This document shows positions 46,422 to 58,673 of a DNA stretch of 64,000 bases, piece after piece. Every line of letters starts with the position of its first letter. Position 1 is the stretch's first letter. The notes under the pieces were generated by a model that was given only the letters and a program-made list of their open reading frames with translations, did not search any database and was not told the DNA's origin. The stretch is from Thinopyrum elongatum (taxonomy: Eukaryota > Streptophyta > Magnoliopsida > Poales > Poaceae). The stretch covers positions 291,528,366-291,592,365 of the forward strand of contig CM022298.1 of the NCBI GenBank assembly GCA_011799875.1, given 5' to 3'. Made by a program: the position numbers and the translations under genes.

Positions 46422-48081
46422 TGAAAGTGCAACTAATCCCTGGGTGGTTTTGGTAATTCATAACAACATATAGCTCATTGAACTAATATCCATTCAAGTT
46501 AAATATTTCAGGTAGTTCAATGATTGGCATGGCACATGGAGTAGAGATGTGGACCCCTCAAAATGCTAAGGACAAATATTGGCAAAAGCTCAAGACTCTT
46601 CATTTCTATTTTAGTGATCCAAGAACACATTGAGTCCATAGGAAAAGCCAATACTATTAAAAGGGGATGAGGTGTTGCTTAATGGTCTACTTGCTCAAAA
46701 TGCTTAGTGATATGCTCCAAAGCCCTCAACCACTTTCTCAATTCCAAATATGTCCTAAACCTAAAGTTAAACTCGGCCCCACCGATTTGATCTATCCGGC
46801 GCCACCGAGTTCTTTTGACATAGCCATAGCCAGAAACCCTAATCAGTTCGGTCTCACCGATAGGGATTTCGGTCTCACCGAGACGGAACTGCAAACTCTC
46901 CGTTTCCCTTCGTAACATTTCATTCTCACTGAAATGAGCGATCGGTCCCACCGAGTTCGCAATGCAAACTCTCTGTTTCCCTTTTGTAACATTTCGGTAT
47001 CACCGAAAGGAGCGATCGGTCCCACCGAGTTTGCCTGACCAACTCTCTGTTTTCTCATTGCTGAAATCGGTCTCACCGAGTTCATGCAATTGGTCACACC
47101 GAGATGAGGTTTTGCCCTAACCCTGGTGCATCGGTCCCACCGAGTTGATCATGTCGGTCCCACCAAAAATCCTAACGTCCACATTTTGAACTGAATCGGT
47201 GTCACCGAGTTCTTCTATTCGGTCTGACCGAGTTGGGTCAAATGTGTGTAACGGTTAGATTTTGTGTGGAGGCTATATATACCCCTCCACCCCCTTCTCT
47301 ATTCAAGAGAGAGCCATCTGAACGTGCCTACACTTCCACTATTCATTTTCTGAGAGAGAACCACCTACTCATGTGTTGAGACCAAGACATTCCAATTCAA
47401 CCACAAGAATCTTGATCTCTAGCCTTCCCCAAGTTGCTTTCCACTCAAATCATCTTTCCACCATAGCAAAATCTGTGAGAGAGAGTTGAGTGTTGGGGAG
47501 ACTATCATTTGAAGCACAAGAGCAAGGAGTTCATCATCAACACACCATCTATTACCTTTTGGAGAGTGGTGTCTCCTAGATTGGTTAGGTGTCACTTGGG
47601 AGCCTCCGTCAAGATTGTGGAGTTGAACCAAGGAGTTTGTAAGGGCAAGGAGATCGCCTACTTCGTGAAGATCTACCCAAGTGAGGCAAGTCCTTCATGG
47701 GCGATGGCCATGGTGGGATAGACAAGGTTGCTTCTTCGTGGACCCTTCGTGGGTGGAGCCCTCCGTGGACTCGCGCAACCGTTACCCTTCGTGGGTTGAA
47801 GTCTCCATCAACGTGGACGTACGATAGCACCACCTATCGGAACCACGCCAAAAATCTTCGTGTCTACATTGCGTTTGCCTTCTCCAAACCCTTCCCTTTA
47901 CCTTCATATGCAATGTTTTACTTTCCGCTGCTACACTCTTAGAATTGCATGTGTAGGTTGATTGCTTGACTTGTGCTAAGTTGCTAAAATCTGCCAAGAC
48001 ATAAAATTGGGAAAAGGCTAGATTTTTATTTGGTCAAGTAACTAATCACCCCCCCCCTCTAGACCTACTTTCGATCCTACA
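46422..48081 (+). repeat. 5' LTR (1660 bp)
   Basis: TGAAAG...CCTACA. Contains about a dozen CGGTCTCACCGAG-like motifs at 46780-47235 and a TATA box at 47273. Confidence 0.9.
47273..47281 (+). promoter_or_regulatory. LTR TATA box
   Basis: CTATATATA just downstream of the CGGT..ACCG cluster and upstream of a pyrimidine-rich leader. The same box is at 55541-55548 in the 3' LTR. Confidence 0.7.
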
Positions 48082-48083
48082 AG

Positions 48084-48095
48084 TGGTATCAGAGC
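48084..48095 (+). promoter_or_regulatory. primer binding site, initiator tRNA-Met
   Basis: TGGTATCAGAGC two bases after the 5' LTR, the standard initiator-Met site of plant Copia elements. Confidence 0.9.
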
Positions 48096-48165
48096 TTTGG
48101 TCTCCATTTGCCTTGATTTCCATAGCTTTGGAGATCATAGCCTTGGTTTCACAACCTAGGAGAGT

Positions 48166-50351
48166 ATGGCGTCTAGCGAGGGAAATTACCACCGTAGAGG
48201 TCCTTACATTGATGGTACAAATTTTGCTAGTTGGAAGCATAAGATGAAAATGCATATTCTTGGACATAACCCCGCCATTTGGGCTATTGTATGTATTAGT
48301 TTGCAAGGTGATCTCTTCGAAGATGGAAGAGAACCGAATCATGAAGCAACCGCGGAAGAATTGAAGATGTTGCAATACAACGCTCAAGCTTGCGATATCC
48401 TCTTCAACGGATTGTGCCCCGAAGAATTCAACAAAATTAGCCATCTTGAGAATGCAAAGGAAATTTGGGATACTTTGGTTGACATGCATGAAGGTACCGA
48501 GTCCGTCAAGGAATCCAAATTGGATGTGCTTCAAAGTCAACTTGACAAGTTCAAAATGAAGGATGGTGAAGGAGTCGCTGAAATGTACTCTAGGCTTGCT
48601 CTCATCACAAATGAGATTGCCGGCTTAGGAAGTGAAGAGCTGACCGACAGATTCATCATCAAGAAGATCCTAAGAGCCTTGGATGGAAAATATGATACCG
48701 TGTGCACTTTGATCCAAATGATGCCCAATTACAAAGATCTCAAGCCAACGGAAGTCATTGGTACAATTGTTGCTCATGAGATGTCACTCAAGGATAAAGA
48801 AGAGCTTCATAACAAGTCTAGTGGTGCTTAGAAAGCTTCATGTGATGCTCCTACATCATCAAGTAAGAAACAAGTCTTCAATGAAGAATTGATCCTAATG
48901 GTGAAGAACTTCAACAAGTTCTACAAGAGTAGAAGCAAAGAGAGAAGTTCCAAGTCGAGGTCCTACTATGAAAAGAGATCTTCTAGTTGTGAACAAAATT
49001 GCTACAATTGTGGAAGACTCGAACACTACTCCAATGAGTGTACGGCTCCCTACAAAAGAAGAGAAGACTCACCTAAAAGGAGGAGTAAAAGAGAGGAATC
49101 ACCTCCAAGGGAGAGAAGGAGTAGAGATGATCGTTATGAACGAAGACCCTCTCACAGAAGCAAGGATTCGGAAAGGAAGGACAAGTCATCAAAGAGCCAG
49201 ACAAGACGAAGACATCAAGCTCATGTTGGTGAATGGGTATCCGGTTCTGACTCCGAACACCACTCCGAGAGAAGTTATCACTCCGACTCCGAACATACTC
49301 AAGATGAAGGTGTTGCCGGTCTTGCACTTGTGTCATCCAACTCCTACGACATATTTGACTCACCAAATGAAGGGATTGGAAGATGCTTCATGGCTAAATA
49401 TCCCAAGGTATCACACCCCGAGTATGTTGATTTCAATAGTGATGATGATGATTTGCTAGGTGATGATGATTTACTTGTTGACAACTCTAGTGACAAAAAC
49501 TATGATGAAATTGCTGTTAATCATGCTAATCAAGATGAAACGAATGACAATGATAAGAAGGAGATTGAGCATCTAACTAAAGAACTAAACACTCTTAAGT
49601 TAGCTCATGAAACTACCTTAGAGGATCATCGAGAGCTTTTAAAGACTCATGAGAAGCTACGCTTTGAAAAGCTCAATCTAGAGCAAGAGCATGGGTTCTT
49701 AAAAGCAATCAATGATGATCTTCGTAATAAAAGTTCTTCTTACATTGCCAAGTGTTTACTCTTGTCTACTTACATGCCACAAGTAAATCTAGCAACAAGA
49801 GCAAGAAAGATTCTTCTTCTAGTAGTAACAATAATCATGTTAAATCCAATATTGTTGCTTCTAGTAGTTCTCTTGATTCCACTAATGATTCTCTTAGCCA
49901 AGTTACACTTGAGCAAGAAAATAGCTTATTGAAGGGAATTATAGAGAAAGGTGTTTACAAGAGCCTTGCCGGAAGTAAGCAATTTGAGGACATTGTACGC
50001 AAGCAAGGAAGGCACCGGAAGAATCAAGGTGTTGGTTTTGAACGCAAGTTCAATGCCAATAGAGTTGAGTGGGAAGAAGATCGATACCCCAAGACGAAGT
50101 TTGTTCCTCAACAAGAGAAGTATGACCCCACTTCTTTCGAGGGAACACAAGCTCAAGATGATCTTCCACCACAAGACCACAAGCTAAAAGGCAAGGACAA
50201 GTTTCAAGAGGAGATTGATTCATTTGAAGAAGCTCCAAAGGCCTTGGTCAAGTGGGTTCCCAAGACTGCATCAAGTTCTACTTCATCAAGTACGACTACA
50301 ACTCCAAGGATTCCCATCAAGCTGATGTGGATCCCAAAGAAGAAGAACTAG
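48166..50351 (+). pseudogene. gag: Copia/Sirevirus gag, broken by a stop and a frameshift
   Basis: The product would form the virus-like particle and bind RNA. ATG 48166 lies 84 bases after the LTR. The first 221 codons match the Copia gag (UBN2-type) domain: 'YIDGTNFASWKHKMKMHI', 'AKEIWDTLVDMHEGTESVKE', 'RFIIKKILRALDGKYD'. An in-frame TAG at 48829-48831 interrupts it. The same frame resumes with a CCHC zinc knuckle (CYNCGRLEHYSNEC, near 49000) and an Arg/Ser-rich basic stretch. An acidic, then coiled-coil part ('LNTLKLAHETTLEDHRELLK') follows. Near 49750-49790 the frame shifts and continues to TAG 50351. The large gag with a basic tail fits Sireviruses. This copy cannot make a full protein. 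Confidence 0.8.
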
Positions 50352-51169
50352 AGAGTTCTTGAGGGTGACTCCGCCAACATACTTCACTCATATTCATTTT
50401 GGCAAGGACAAGTGCAATCAACTTCCATATCTTGCACTAGTTCAAGGAGTCACAAACTCTCTTGTTGGTAAGATAAGGGACAAGGTAACCTAATGTTTTC
50501 ATGGACAACATCATATGTGTATTTCACTCTATGTCTATGGATATCCTTGTGTGTTCCTTGTGGGACTAACCCATGTAGGTATTGAAAGTGCAACTCACTC
50601 CAATGGATTTCTCCAAATGATCTACATCAACATTGAGCATCCACATCTTCAACATCTACATGAAGTCATCATCGACAAAACCCAAGGTTAGTTCATCCCT
50701 CTTAGGGGGGATATCACATCTTGGGGGAGCTTTACTCTAAGAATTGAGCTAAAGCAACTCTAATGGTGTGAACACAACAATGCTTTATGTAGAAGTGGTA
50801 ACCCCACTTGTGCCTAAATGATGAGTATGACCTATGATCAAATGTTCTCATTTGACTCCTAAGTCAATATACTCATATATAGATGACCTAGTCATCGCCA
50901 ATTGCTTGATAGATGCTAGAGTGTTTGTGCATGCTTTGACACATATTTCATTTGCTATCTTATTGTGTGAGCATGTTGGACGCATAATTTTTCTCCATTC
51001 GAGGACATCCATTTGTTGTTTTGATTGATTGGTTTTTCTTCTTTCTGCCAAATGGATGGACAAGAATGCCTAAGTACTCCCTCTAGCTATCTATGCTTTT
51101 CTCATCTCAAACTCTATTCATGCTATATCACAAAGTTTGATCAAGTCATATTCGGACCGTCCGAGTGAG
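50352..51169. other. non-coding gap where pol would be expected
   Basis: No integrase, reverse transcriptase or RNase H motifs in any frame. It contains a second 'tcttagggggga' purine tract near 50700 and otherwise short frames. Confidence 0.6.
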
Positions 51170-52082
51170 GAGCACTCGTAGCCACCGATTCGTCATAGAC
51201 TTAACTTCCAAAACTTCTTAGTGCATTTCGGTCTGACCGATCCATCCCATTCGGTCACACCGAGTTCATTAAGTTGATCTAAGTTTTAATCTCGGTGCAA
51301 CCGATTTGAACCTTTCGGTCACACCGAGTTGCAGCAACCGCTTGCGATTCTGCATCTCGGTGCCACCGAGTTGTTCCACTCGGTCACACCGACAGTGACT
51401 GGACATATATACCCACGGGCTGAAAATTTGGAAATCCCTCCAAACGCTTCACCGACGCCTGTCCAGCTCTGCCGACTCGAGGTCTCCGGATCGTCTCATC
51501 GTCGCCAGCGTCCTCCTGCCACTGGTTTTCGCCATCGTCGACGGTAATCTTCACCGCCGTTGTCGCCGTAGCGAGTTCATCGCCAAGTTAGGGTATGAAC
51601 TCGTCCATTTGTGCCTTCCCCACTCCGATTCTGAGCACAAAGATCAATGCCTATATTCTTTCCATGTTTGAGACTACTCTATCCACTGGAAACTCCGTTA
51701 GATTAGATTTGATGCAAAAATTTAGGTTTAGGTTTTCGCCGAACTCATCTCGGACCGACCGATATTAGGATTTCGGTCTCACCGATTTGGCTCAGGCCAT
51801 AGCACAAGTATTTTTCGGTCTGACCGAAACATACCAATCGGTGTGACCGAGTTCATTTCTCTGTGAAACCCTAGCATATCGGAGTCACCGAACTGTGTCT
51901 CGGTCTGACCAATCTCACATGTTTAGACTCTAAAGCTGCTTCGGTGTCACCGAGTTTGTAATATCGGTAGCTCCGAAATGCTTTCTGTAGAAAACTAAAA
52001 CTAAGTTTTTGACTCATTTGTTTTGCAAAATGGCTGTACTTTGTGATGCTTATCCACTCTATCTCAACCTATCTATTCACAG
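51170..52082 (+). promoter_or_regulatory. internal promoter-like segment and leader intron of the passenger gene
   Basis: CGGTC..ACCGA motifs reappear at 51228-51395 and 51775-51970, with a TATA-like catatatac at 51403-51411. A donor-like gg|GTATGAAC (51593) and a good acceptor ctattcacAG (52081-52082) would remove the sequence up to 13 bases before ATG 52095. This suggests an independent transcription unit with a spliced leader. It is inference from sequence alone. Confidence 0.45.
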
Positions 52083-52094
52083 GGTCAGCTTTCA

Positions 52095-54183
52095 ATGTCA
52101 GAGATGTCAGACAATAGTGATAGCCAGAACAGGTCAGAGGAGAAAGCAAATCTCAGTGAGGGCACTAGTCCCTCCAATAGCAGCTATGATGAGGGTAGCA
52201 GAAGCACCCCAAGCAACTTGCCTAAGGCTGCAACTAGGCAAAGGAAGAAGAGAACCTCAGATTCTGAAGATGAAGACTTTGTGGTTGATGAGGAGGTCAC
52301 CTCAAAGAAGAAGGTAGTCAAGAAGGAGTATGCTGTTGCTGCTGCTGCCATCAAGCTTGGCATGAAGAAGAAAGTTCCTGCCAAGAGAGTGCCTATGTCA
52401 AAAGCCAGAGCCTCCACTCAGGAAACTATGGAGTTCACTGCTAAACAAAGAGAAGAAGAGGCTGCTGGAGGCAAGAAAAGGAAGGAAAGGGGACCATGGC
52501 TGGAGTGATTGGCAGATCATCAATGATGAGAGATCCAGATGAAGATGATGAGGAAGAAGATGCTGCACCAGCTCAGAAATCTCAGAAATTGATGGGAGAT
52601 GCTATTAAGTCTGGGGCTGCTCCATCCAAGCCCAAGACAGCTCCCAAGCAACCTTCACAAGCTCAAGCTCCAAAGCCAATAGCACCCAAGAGAAGCACAA
52701 GAAATATCTCAGCTGCAGAGAAGAACAAGGCCCCAGTGCCTAAAGTTCAGGAAGATGAGGAGCAGCAAGTGCTCAGGAAACTCAAGCCAAAAATTCCAAA
52801 CCATGATGACACTCATCCAATAGCAGAGAACATGAAAGTGAGAAAAGATGCAGGTCTCAGACTATGGAGACAGACAGACCCCTATGCTACAAGGAGAAGG
52901 ACTGCTTTGGATTACAGGTTTCACACCAAGGAGCAGCAGGACTTCTATGAGACAGTTCTTTTGGACAAGAAGCCCATAGTAAGTGACATGAGATGGGTCG
53001 ACTGGAAGTTCATTGATGACAATGAAGATTACTTCCCTGGAGTTCATGAGAGCTTCAGAATGAATGGAGTTGACATTTTTGTTGGTCAGAAATTGACTAA
53101 ATGGAATGATGATATGGTGATGCAATTTTATTCCACTACACATTTTTACCCAGATGGCAAGATAGTTTGGATGACTGAAGGTACAAGATACCAATCATCT
53201 ATTGCAGAATGGGCCAAGTTGATCAATGCCCCTGAAGAAAGTGAAGATGACACAGATGTCTATGCCAAGCCCAGGAAAGATCATAACTCCATGGCTCACA
53301 TGCACAAGGAAATTCCAGATGCTGCATTGGCGACTCACAAGTTTGGGTCCATTTACTATCTGTTGTCAGGGCTGCCTACAATCAACACTATACTGAGGCA
53401 TACTTTGTTGCCCAAATCAGGAGATGACAGGATGATCAGAGGGCACTCAATCAACTTGTTACATATGTTTGATGTGCCAGAGAAGTTCAAGGTGATGACC
53501 TTGATTGTTGAAACAATTAAGAGGACTGCAGCAGATCAAAAGAGGTCATGTGGATATGCCCCACACATTCAGATGCTCATCAACTCCAAGATGGGCACAG
53601 GCACATATCTGCTAGACAGAGAGCACCTTCCCCTGAGGCCAGACTTTGAGGACAATGTTGTTGTCATGGATGAATCACATCCTACATCCGTGGAGGCTCA
53701 GGAGAAGAGAGAAAAAGCAAAGGCAGCAAAGACTTCCAAGATTCCAGATGTCTCAGCTGTAAATCTCAAGACCAAGTAGGATCAGCTCAGCTATCTACTT
53801 GAGGCCACTATGAGAATTGAGAAAGGACTAGCCACCTTGACTCAAAATCAAGAGAGTCTTGAGAGGATCATTGAAACAAAATTTTATGATCTAGACTTGA
53901 AGGTCACGGAAATCAGACCACAGTTGAGCAACTTCAAGAAGAAGCAGAGGACAGGAGAGGAAGAGCTACCACAGAGGCATTTCAGAGAGTGCCTAGAACC
54001 AACAGGTCTGTAGTTGTGCCAGTCAGTGACACAAGAGCCACCACTTCAGCACCTGCAGCCACTGCCCCAGTTGCCCCTCCAGTTGCAACTCCTCCAGTTC
54101 CTCAGTCATCATCGGAAGCTTTTGCAGATGTTGTCCTCTCCACGCCATCTTCGCACACCAGAGCTCCCGGAGATCATGCTTAG
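52095..54183 (+). pseudogene. passenger gene resembling plant transposon/Athila ORF1-type protein, broken
   Basis: ATG 52095 opens a charged Lys/Glu-rich region ('TRQRKKRTSDSEDEDFVVDE', 'VTSKKKVVKKEY'). The frame shifts near 52490 and continues to TAG 53777-53779. Its middle part ('DMRWVDWKFIDD', 'WNDDMVMQFYSTTHFYPDGK', 'WMTEGTRYQSSIAEWAKLI') resembles the putative plant transposon protein domain seen in Athila-type ORF1 and related genes. The same frame then resumes with a helical stretch ('EKGLATLTQNQESLERIIET'), and a further shift near 53990 leads to a Pro/Ala-rich tail ending at 54183. It lies where pol or an env-like gene would sit, in sense orientation. Domain identity is moderate; the function is unknown. 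Confidence 0.6.
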
Positions 54184-54709
54184 AGTGCCGCATAGCACTA
54201 TGCATTTTCAAGCTTTTTGGTAACTTGTTGCCAAAGTGGGAGAAAGTGTATAGATCATAGGCTTCGAGAGAGAGAGAGAGAGTGTGTTTTGCTTTGTTTA
54301 CCTCTCTTGCTACTTGTTATTTGCTCGTTTGTTTACTACAATATTCGTGCGTGTGTGTGAGATACTCTTATGATCATGTGATTGATCATATTATGCTTTA
54401 ATGTGTGCTTGAATGATGATATCTTATTACTAATGTATGATCAATCATGTTTCCCTTGGTGATGAGTGCATGCTATTTATATTCTATCATTTTGAGCGCT
54501 CCACCAAGATGTATGTGACATGGAAGAGTAACCCACGATCCTAATCGATTGTGCATTTGCAGTCAAAAGCAAATTTTAAATAATGCACAAATTTAGGGGG
54601 AGCTCTTGCTTATCACATACTTCTCAAAGCGACGATATATTTCATTCATATTATCATTTGTTGAAGCTTTGATCTATATGTTGTCATCAATTACCAAAAA
54701 GGGGGAGAT
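54184..54709 (+). other. 3' untranslated part and polypurine tract
   Basis: Contains gaga and gtgtgt tracts (54268-54360), one upstream purine tract 'tttagggggagctc' (54592) and the terminal 'aaaaagggggagat' (54696-54709). Multiple purine tracts are a Sirevirus trait. Confidence 0.7.
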
Positions 54710-56346
54710 TGAAAGTGCAACTAATCCCTGGGTGGTTTTGGTAATTCATAACAACATATAGCTCATTGAACTAATATCCATTCAAGTTAAATATTTCAGG
54801 TAGTTCAATGATTGGCATGGCACATGTACTAGAGATGTGGACCCCTCAAAATGCTAAGGACAAATATTGGCAAAAGCTCAAGACTCTTCATTTCTATTTT
54901 AGTGATCCAAGATCACATTGAGTCCATAGGAAAAGCCAATACTATTAAAAGGGGATGAGGTGTTTCTTAATGGTCTACTTGCTCAAAATGCTTAGTGATA
55001 TGCTCCAAAGCCCTCAACCACTTTCTCAATTCCAAATATGTCCTAAACCTAAAGTCAAACTCGGCCCCACCGATTTGATCTATCCGGCATCACTGAGTTC
55101 TTTTGACATAGCCATAGCCAGAAACCCTAATCAGTTCGGTCTCACCGAGATGGGATTGCAAACTCTCTGTTTCCCTTCGTAACATTTCGGTCTCACCGAA
55201 ATGAGCGATCGGTCCCACCGAGTTCGCAATGCAAACTCTCTGTTTCCCTTTCGTAACGTTTTGGTATCACCGAAAGGAGCGATCGGTCCCACCGAGTTTG
55301 CCTGACCAACTCTCTGTTTGCTCATTGCTGAAATCGGTCTCACCGAGTTCATGCAATCGGTCACACCGAGATGAGGTTTTGCCCTAACCCTAGCGCATCG
55401 GTCCCACTGAGTTGATCATGTCGGTCCCACCGAAAATCCTAACGTTCACATTTTGAACTGAATCGGTCTCACCAAGTTCTTCTATTCGGTCTGACCGAGT
55501 TGGGTCAAATGTGTGTAACGGTTAGATTTTGTGTGGAGGCTATATATACCCCTCCACCCCCTTCTCTATTCAAGAGAGAGCCATCTGAACGTGCCTACAC
55601 TTCCACTATTCATTTTCTAAGAGAGAACCACCTACTCATGTGTTGAGACCAAGACAGTCCAATCCAATCACAAGAATCTTGATCTCTAGCCTTCCCCAAG
55701 TTGCTTTCCACTCAAATCATCTTTCCACCATAGCAAAATCTGTGAGAGAGAGTTGAGTGTTGGGGAGACTATCATTTGAAGCACAAGAGCAAGGAGTTCA
55801 TCATGAACACACCATCTATTACCTTTTGGAGAGTGGTGTCTCCTAGATTGGTTAGGTGTCACTTGGGAGCCTCCGTCAAGATTGTGGAGTTGAACCAAGG
55901 AGTTTGTAAGGGCAAGGAGATCGCCTACTTCGTGAAGATCTACCCGAGTGAGGCAAGTCCTTCGTGGGCGATGGCCATGGTGGGATAGACAAGGTTGCTT
56001 CTTCATGGACCCTTCGTGGGTGGAGCCCTCCGTGGACTCGCACAATCGTTACCCTTCGTGGGTTGAAGTCTCCATCAACATGGACGTACGATAGCACCAC
56101 CTATCGGAACCATGCCAAAAATCTTTGTGTCTACATTGCGTTTGACTTCTGCAAACCCTTCCCTTTACCTTCATATGCAATGTTTTACTTTCCGCTGCTA
56201 CACTCTTAGAATTGCATGTGTAGGTTGATTGCTTGACTTGTGCTAAGTTGCTAAAATCTGCCAAGACATAAAATTGGGAAAAGGCTAGATTTTTATTTGG
56301 TCAAGTAGTCTAATCACCCCCCTCTAGACCTACTTTCGATCCTACA
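54710..56346 (+). repeat. 3' LTR (1637 bp)
   Basis: TGAAAG...CCTACA, followed by TAAGG (56347-56351). It lacks ~22 bases present in the 5' LTR near 46855-46880. Confidence 0.9.
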
Positions 56347-57950
56347 TAAGGCGATCTCATTAGTTTTGGGATGGAAATGATAAATCCCGAACGTTCGGGA
56401 ATTATTCGCGTCGTTAATTAAGTATGTAAAAGGAATTTTTTTTAAACGAGCTAAAAGGAAAAGTTTGGAAACCTTGTGTATCAGTAAGCATTTGTAAGTA
56501 CGTGCATATAGCACAAACTTAACTATATATCGCAGTACACGTCTCTCTATATATATGCTTGTAGACTGTACTACTACTATTATGTATACACACACGTGCA
56601 AATGCACGTTTTAACATTACGATGAGGTTTTTGTAAGAGTAGAAGAACATCACTGGTCAAGCATGTGAAACGATTCAATGCAAAAGAAATGCAAAAATCC
56701 TCGTTTGAATGTTTACTTTAGCTTCCTTCTCTCTGTGGTTATTTCTCTATCATACTTTGTACGGAGTATCTCACTGGTCGGGAAGGCATGCAAATTCCCA
56801 AACCGCTTCGTACACCCTGTATTGAATTTTTTTTCCTAACAAGTTGTGCCGTGCAATTGGAATTCCAACTTGAGTACTACTAGGAGTACTAGGAGTAGTA
56901 GGTAGAGATACTAGGAGTAGTAGCTAGGGATCGAGTGTGCGAGATTGACCGGACAAAGTAAATGCAGAGAGATGAAATGCAAAAAGGACAGAGGGATGTG
57001 ATGGTTGCTTGTCCGTTTATTTTACCAGGCCACTTATTACTGGGAGTGATGGGTTTTGTGATATGACGGCTTTACTGCCGCGCCACGAGCGGGGTGAGAC
57101 TCCCGTGCAGTGCCGCCCTCTACACTAGTACTACCTCCGTCGTGGTTTATTAGTCCCCATGTAATTTGACTGAAGATTTAACTAACAAAATGTTAGTGCA
57201 TGTTAACAAAAACTATATCGTTGGATTCGTATTTGAACATAGTTTTCAATGATATACTTTTTGGTGACATGCATGAGCATTTATCGTACTATATATAATT
57301 TTAGTTAACTTTATGGTCGTACTATATATAGTAAGGTGCTCGTGCGTTGCACAGAACAGTGAAATGCATTGATCGGGGAGTTGTTTATTTTGACTAAGTA
57401 TGTGGGGGTCATCTCATGTGGAACGAGTATCGATAGGTTTCTTCGGATATTATTTCTTCTCTAGAGCTCACAAGCATCTGGGTGAATAGTAAATGTAGGC
57501 TAAATAGATAAAAAAAAGTATCTTTTGCAAACAAAGGCGTTCAACTGTTCAACCTGCATCCAAAACTTTTGAAGAAATAACACTTATTGTGCTTTGCAAG
57601 AAATGATCTTTAAGAATTATTTTTTGAGTATCGATTTTGTTTATTTTTTCTAGACCACCATGAATCTAAATCAGGATGACTTGGGAGGGGGCAGAGGAGA
57701 TGTAAGAAATGGTTCATCATAAGTCTTTCACCATTACTGTAGCAAAAATTCACAATTAATCTCATAAATGGCAAGCGAGAACTCTAATAATGGAGCAAAA
57801 GCATACATGGAAGATTCTAGATTAAATCATAAATGGATACACTTTTATTCAAGCGCGATACTCTAATAGAGCAAGATCATGCATGGAAGGTTCTATACTA
57901 TATAAATAAGAAGTGTCCACATGCTTAGACAACGGCTTACATTGAGCAAA
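56347..57950. other. low-information spacer with a MITE end
   Basis: No gene recognised. At 57131, after TA, 'ctacctccgtcgtggtttattagtccccat' resembles the left end of the MITE at 36823, but no right terminus is clear. 'aaggtgctcgtgcgttgcacag' at 57332 is an inverted Helitron-like hairpin. Confidence 0.4.
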
Positions 57951-57952
57951 GA

Positions 57953-58365
57953 CTAATGATGAATAGTTAACTTGGTAATGCATATGCCCAGGTGAACCTC
58001 CTTGGAGTCCCCGTGCATCATCTTGGGGTGAAAATCATACCAGGCCTCTTCCATGTCCACATTGTCGGGAACGAAGCAGCTCGGCACAGTCCCATTCAGC
58101 GTGAGGGAGGCGCCGAGGTCGCCCTCGTACGCCGAAGGGGCAGTAACAGTGAGCACGCACCAGTACAGCAACCTCGTGTCAGCATCAGCGGCGTTGCCCC
58201 TGACGCACACTACAGAGACGGGGCGGCGGCCTGCGCGGGCCTTGCCGGTGCCCACGGCCAAGAGGAAGACGCTCCATGCAGCGGGCGCAACGTCCCCTAC
58301 AGCCACTCCCGTTTCATGGACGGCCTGGTCGATGCCTGCAAGCTGCCATGCGTAGATGGTGTATT
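57953..58365 (-). pseudogene. 5'-truncated gene fragment of unknown family
   Basis: A minus-strand open frame of about 135 codons runs from the edge of a MITE-like end (about 58370) to TAA or TGA near 57953, with no credible own start. Residues near the 5' edge read 'YAWQLAGIDQAVHETG', then 'PAAWSVFLLAVGTGKA' and 'RLLYWCVLTVTAPSAYEGDL'. Codon use is GC-rich, unlike the AT-rich flanks, which supports genuine former coding sequence. I do not recognise the family. Confidence 0.35.
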
Positions 58366-58373
58366 TACTAGTA

Positions 58374-58432
58374 CTCCCTCCGTTTCTTTTACTAGTCTCT
58401 ACTCTCTACTCTCTATCTCTACTCTCTACTTT
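58374..58432. repeat. MITE end and TCTCTAC microsatellite
   Basis: CTCCCTCCGTTTCTTTTACTAG after TA (58372-58373), followed by repeated 'tctctac' units up to the Helitron-like start. The right MITE end is absent. Confidence 0.5.
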
Positions 58433-58673
58433 TCTCTACTCTTATAAAAAATAGAGTTGGTGATGATGGTGTGCCTGCCATCCTGCAATATAGGCCGTCC
58501 GATTTATATCTGACGAATAGGAAGGAAACTATGGCAATTTTGCAAAAAGATACCCACACCCCTCTCCACATTTGCAAATAAGGCCTTCCCTCGTTCATCC
58601 TTTTCTCTCACAAGATAAACTACTCATACAAATGCATCTTGATGTTCCGTGCAACACATGGGCATCTTGCTAG
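58433..58673 (+). mobile_element. small Helitron-like unit (first of a tandem pair)
   Basis: Starts TCTCTACTCTTATAAAA and ends 'gttccgtgcaacacatggg catcttgCTAG' followed by T: a Helitron-style TC start, subterminal GC-rich hairpin remnant and CTAG-T end. About 241 bp with no gene. Confidence 0.5.

Larger units (their letters stand above)
46422..56346 (+). mobile_element. Sirevirus-like Copia retrotransposon (Maximus type), pol missing, passenger gene present
   Basis: LTRs at 46422-48081 and 54710-56346 start TGAAAGTGCAACT and end GATCCTACA, with TAAGG on both sides. The primer site TGGTATCAGAGC matches initiator tRNA-Met, and the tract 'aaaaagggggagat' before the 3' LTR is a Sirevirus hallmark. 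The LTRs contain many CGGT..ACCG motifs. Internally, a Copia-type gag with CCHC knuckle is followed by no integrase, reverse transcriptase or RNase H. Instead there is an unrelated gene at 52095-54183. The LTRs differ by around 2% by eye plus a ~22-base deletion in the right copy. The lineage name is from these hallmarks and memory. Confidence 0.85.
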
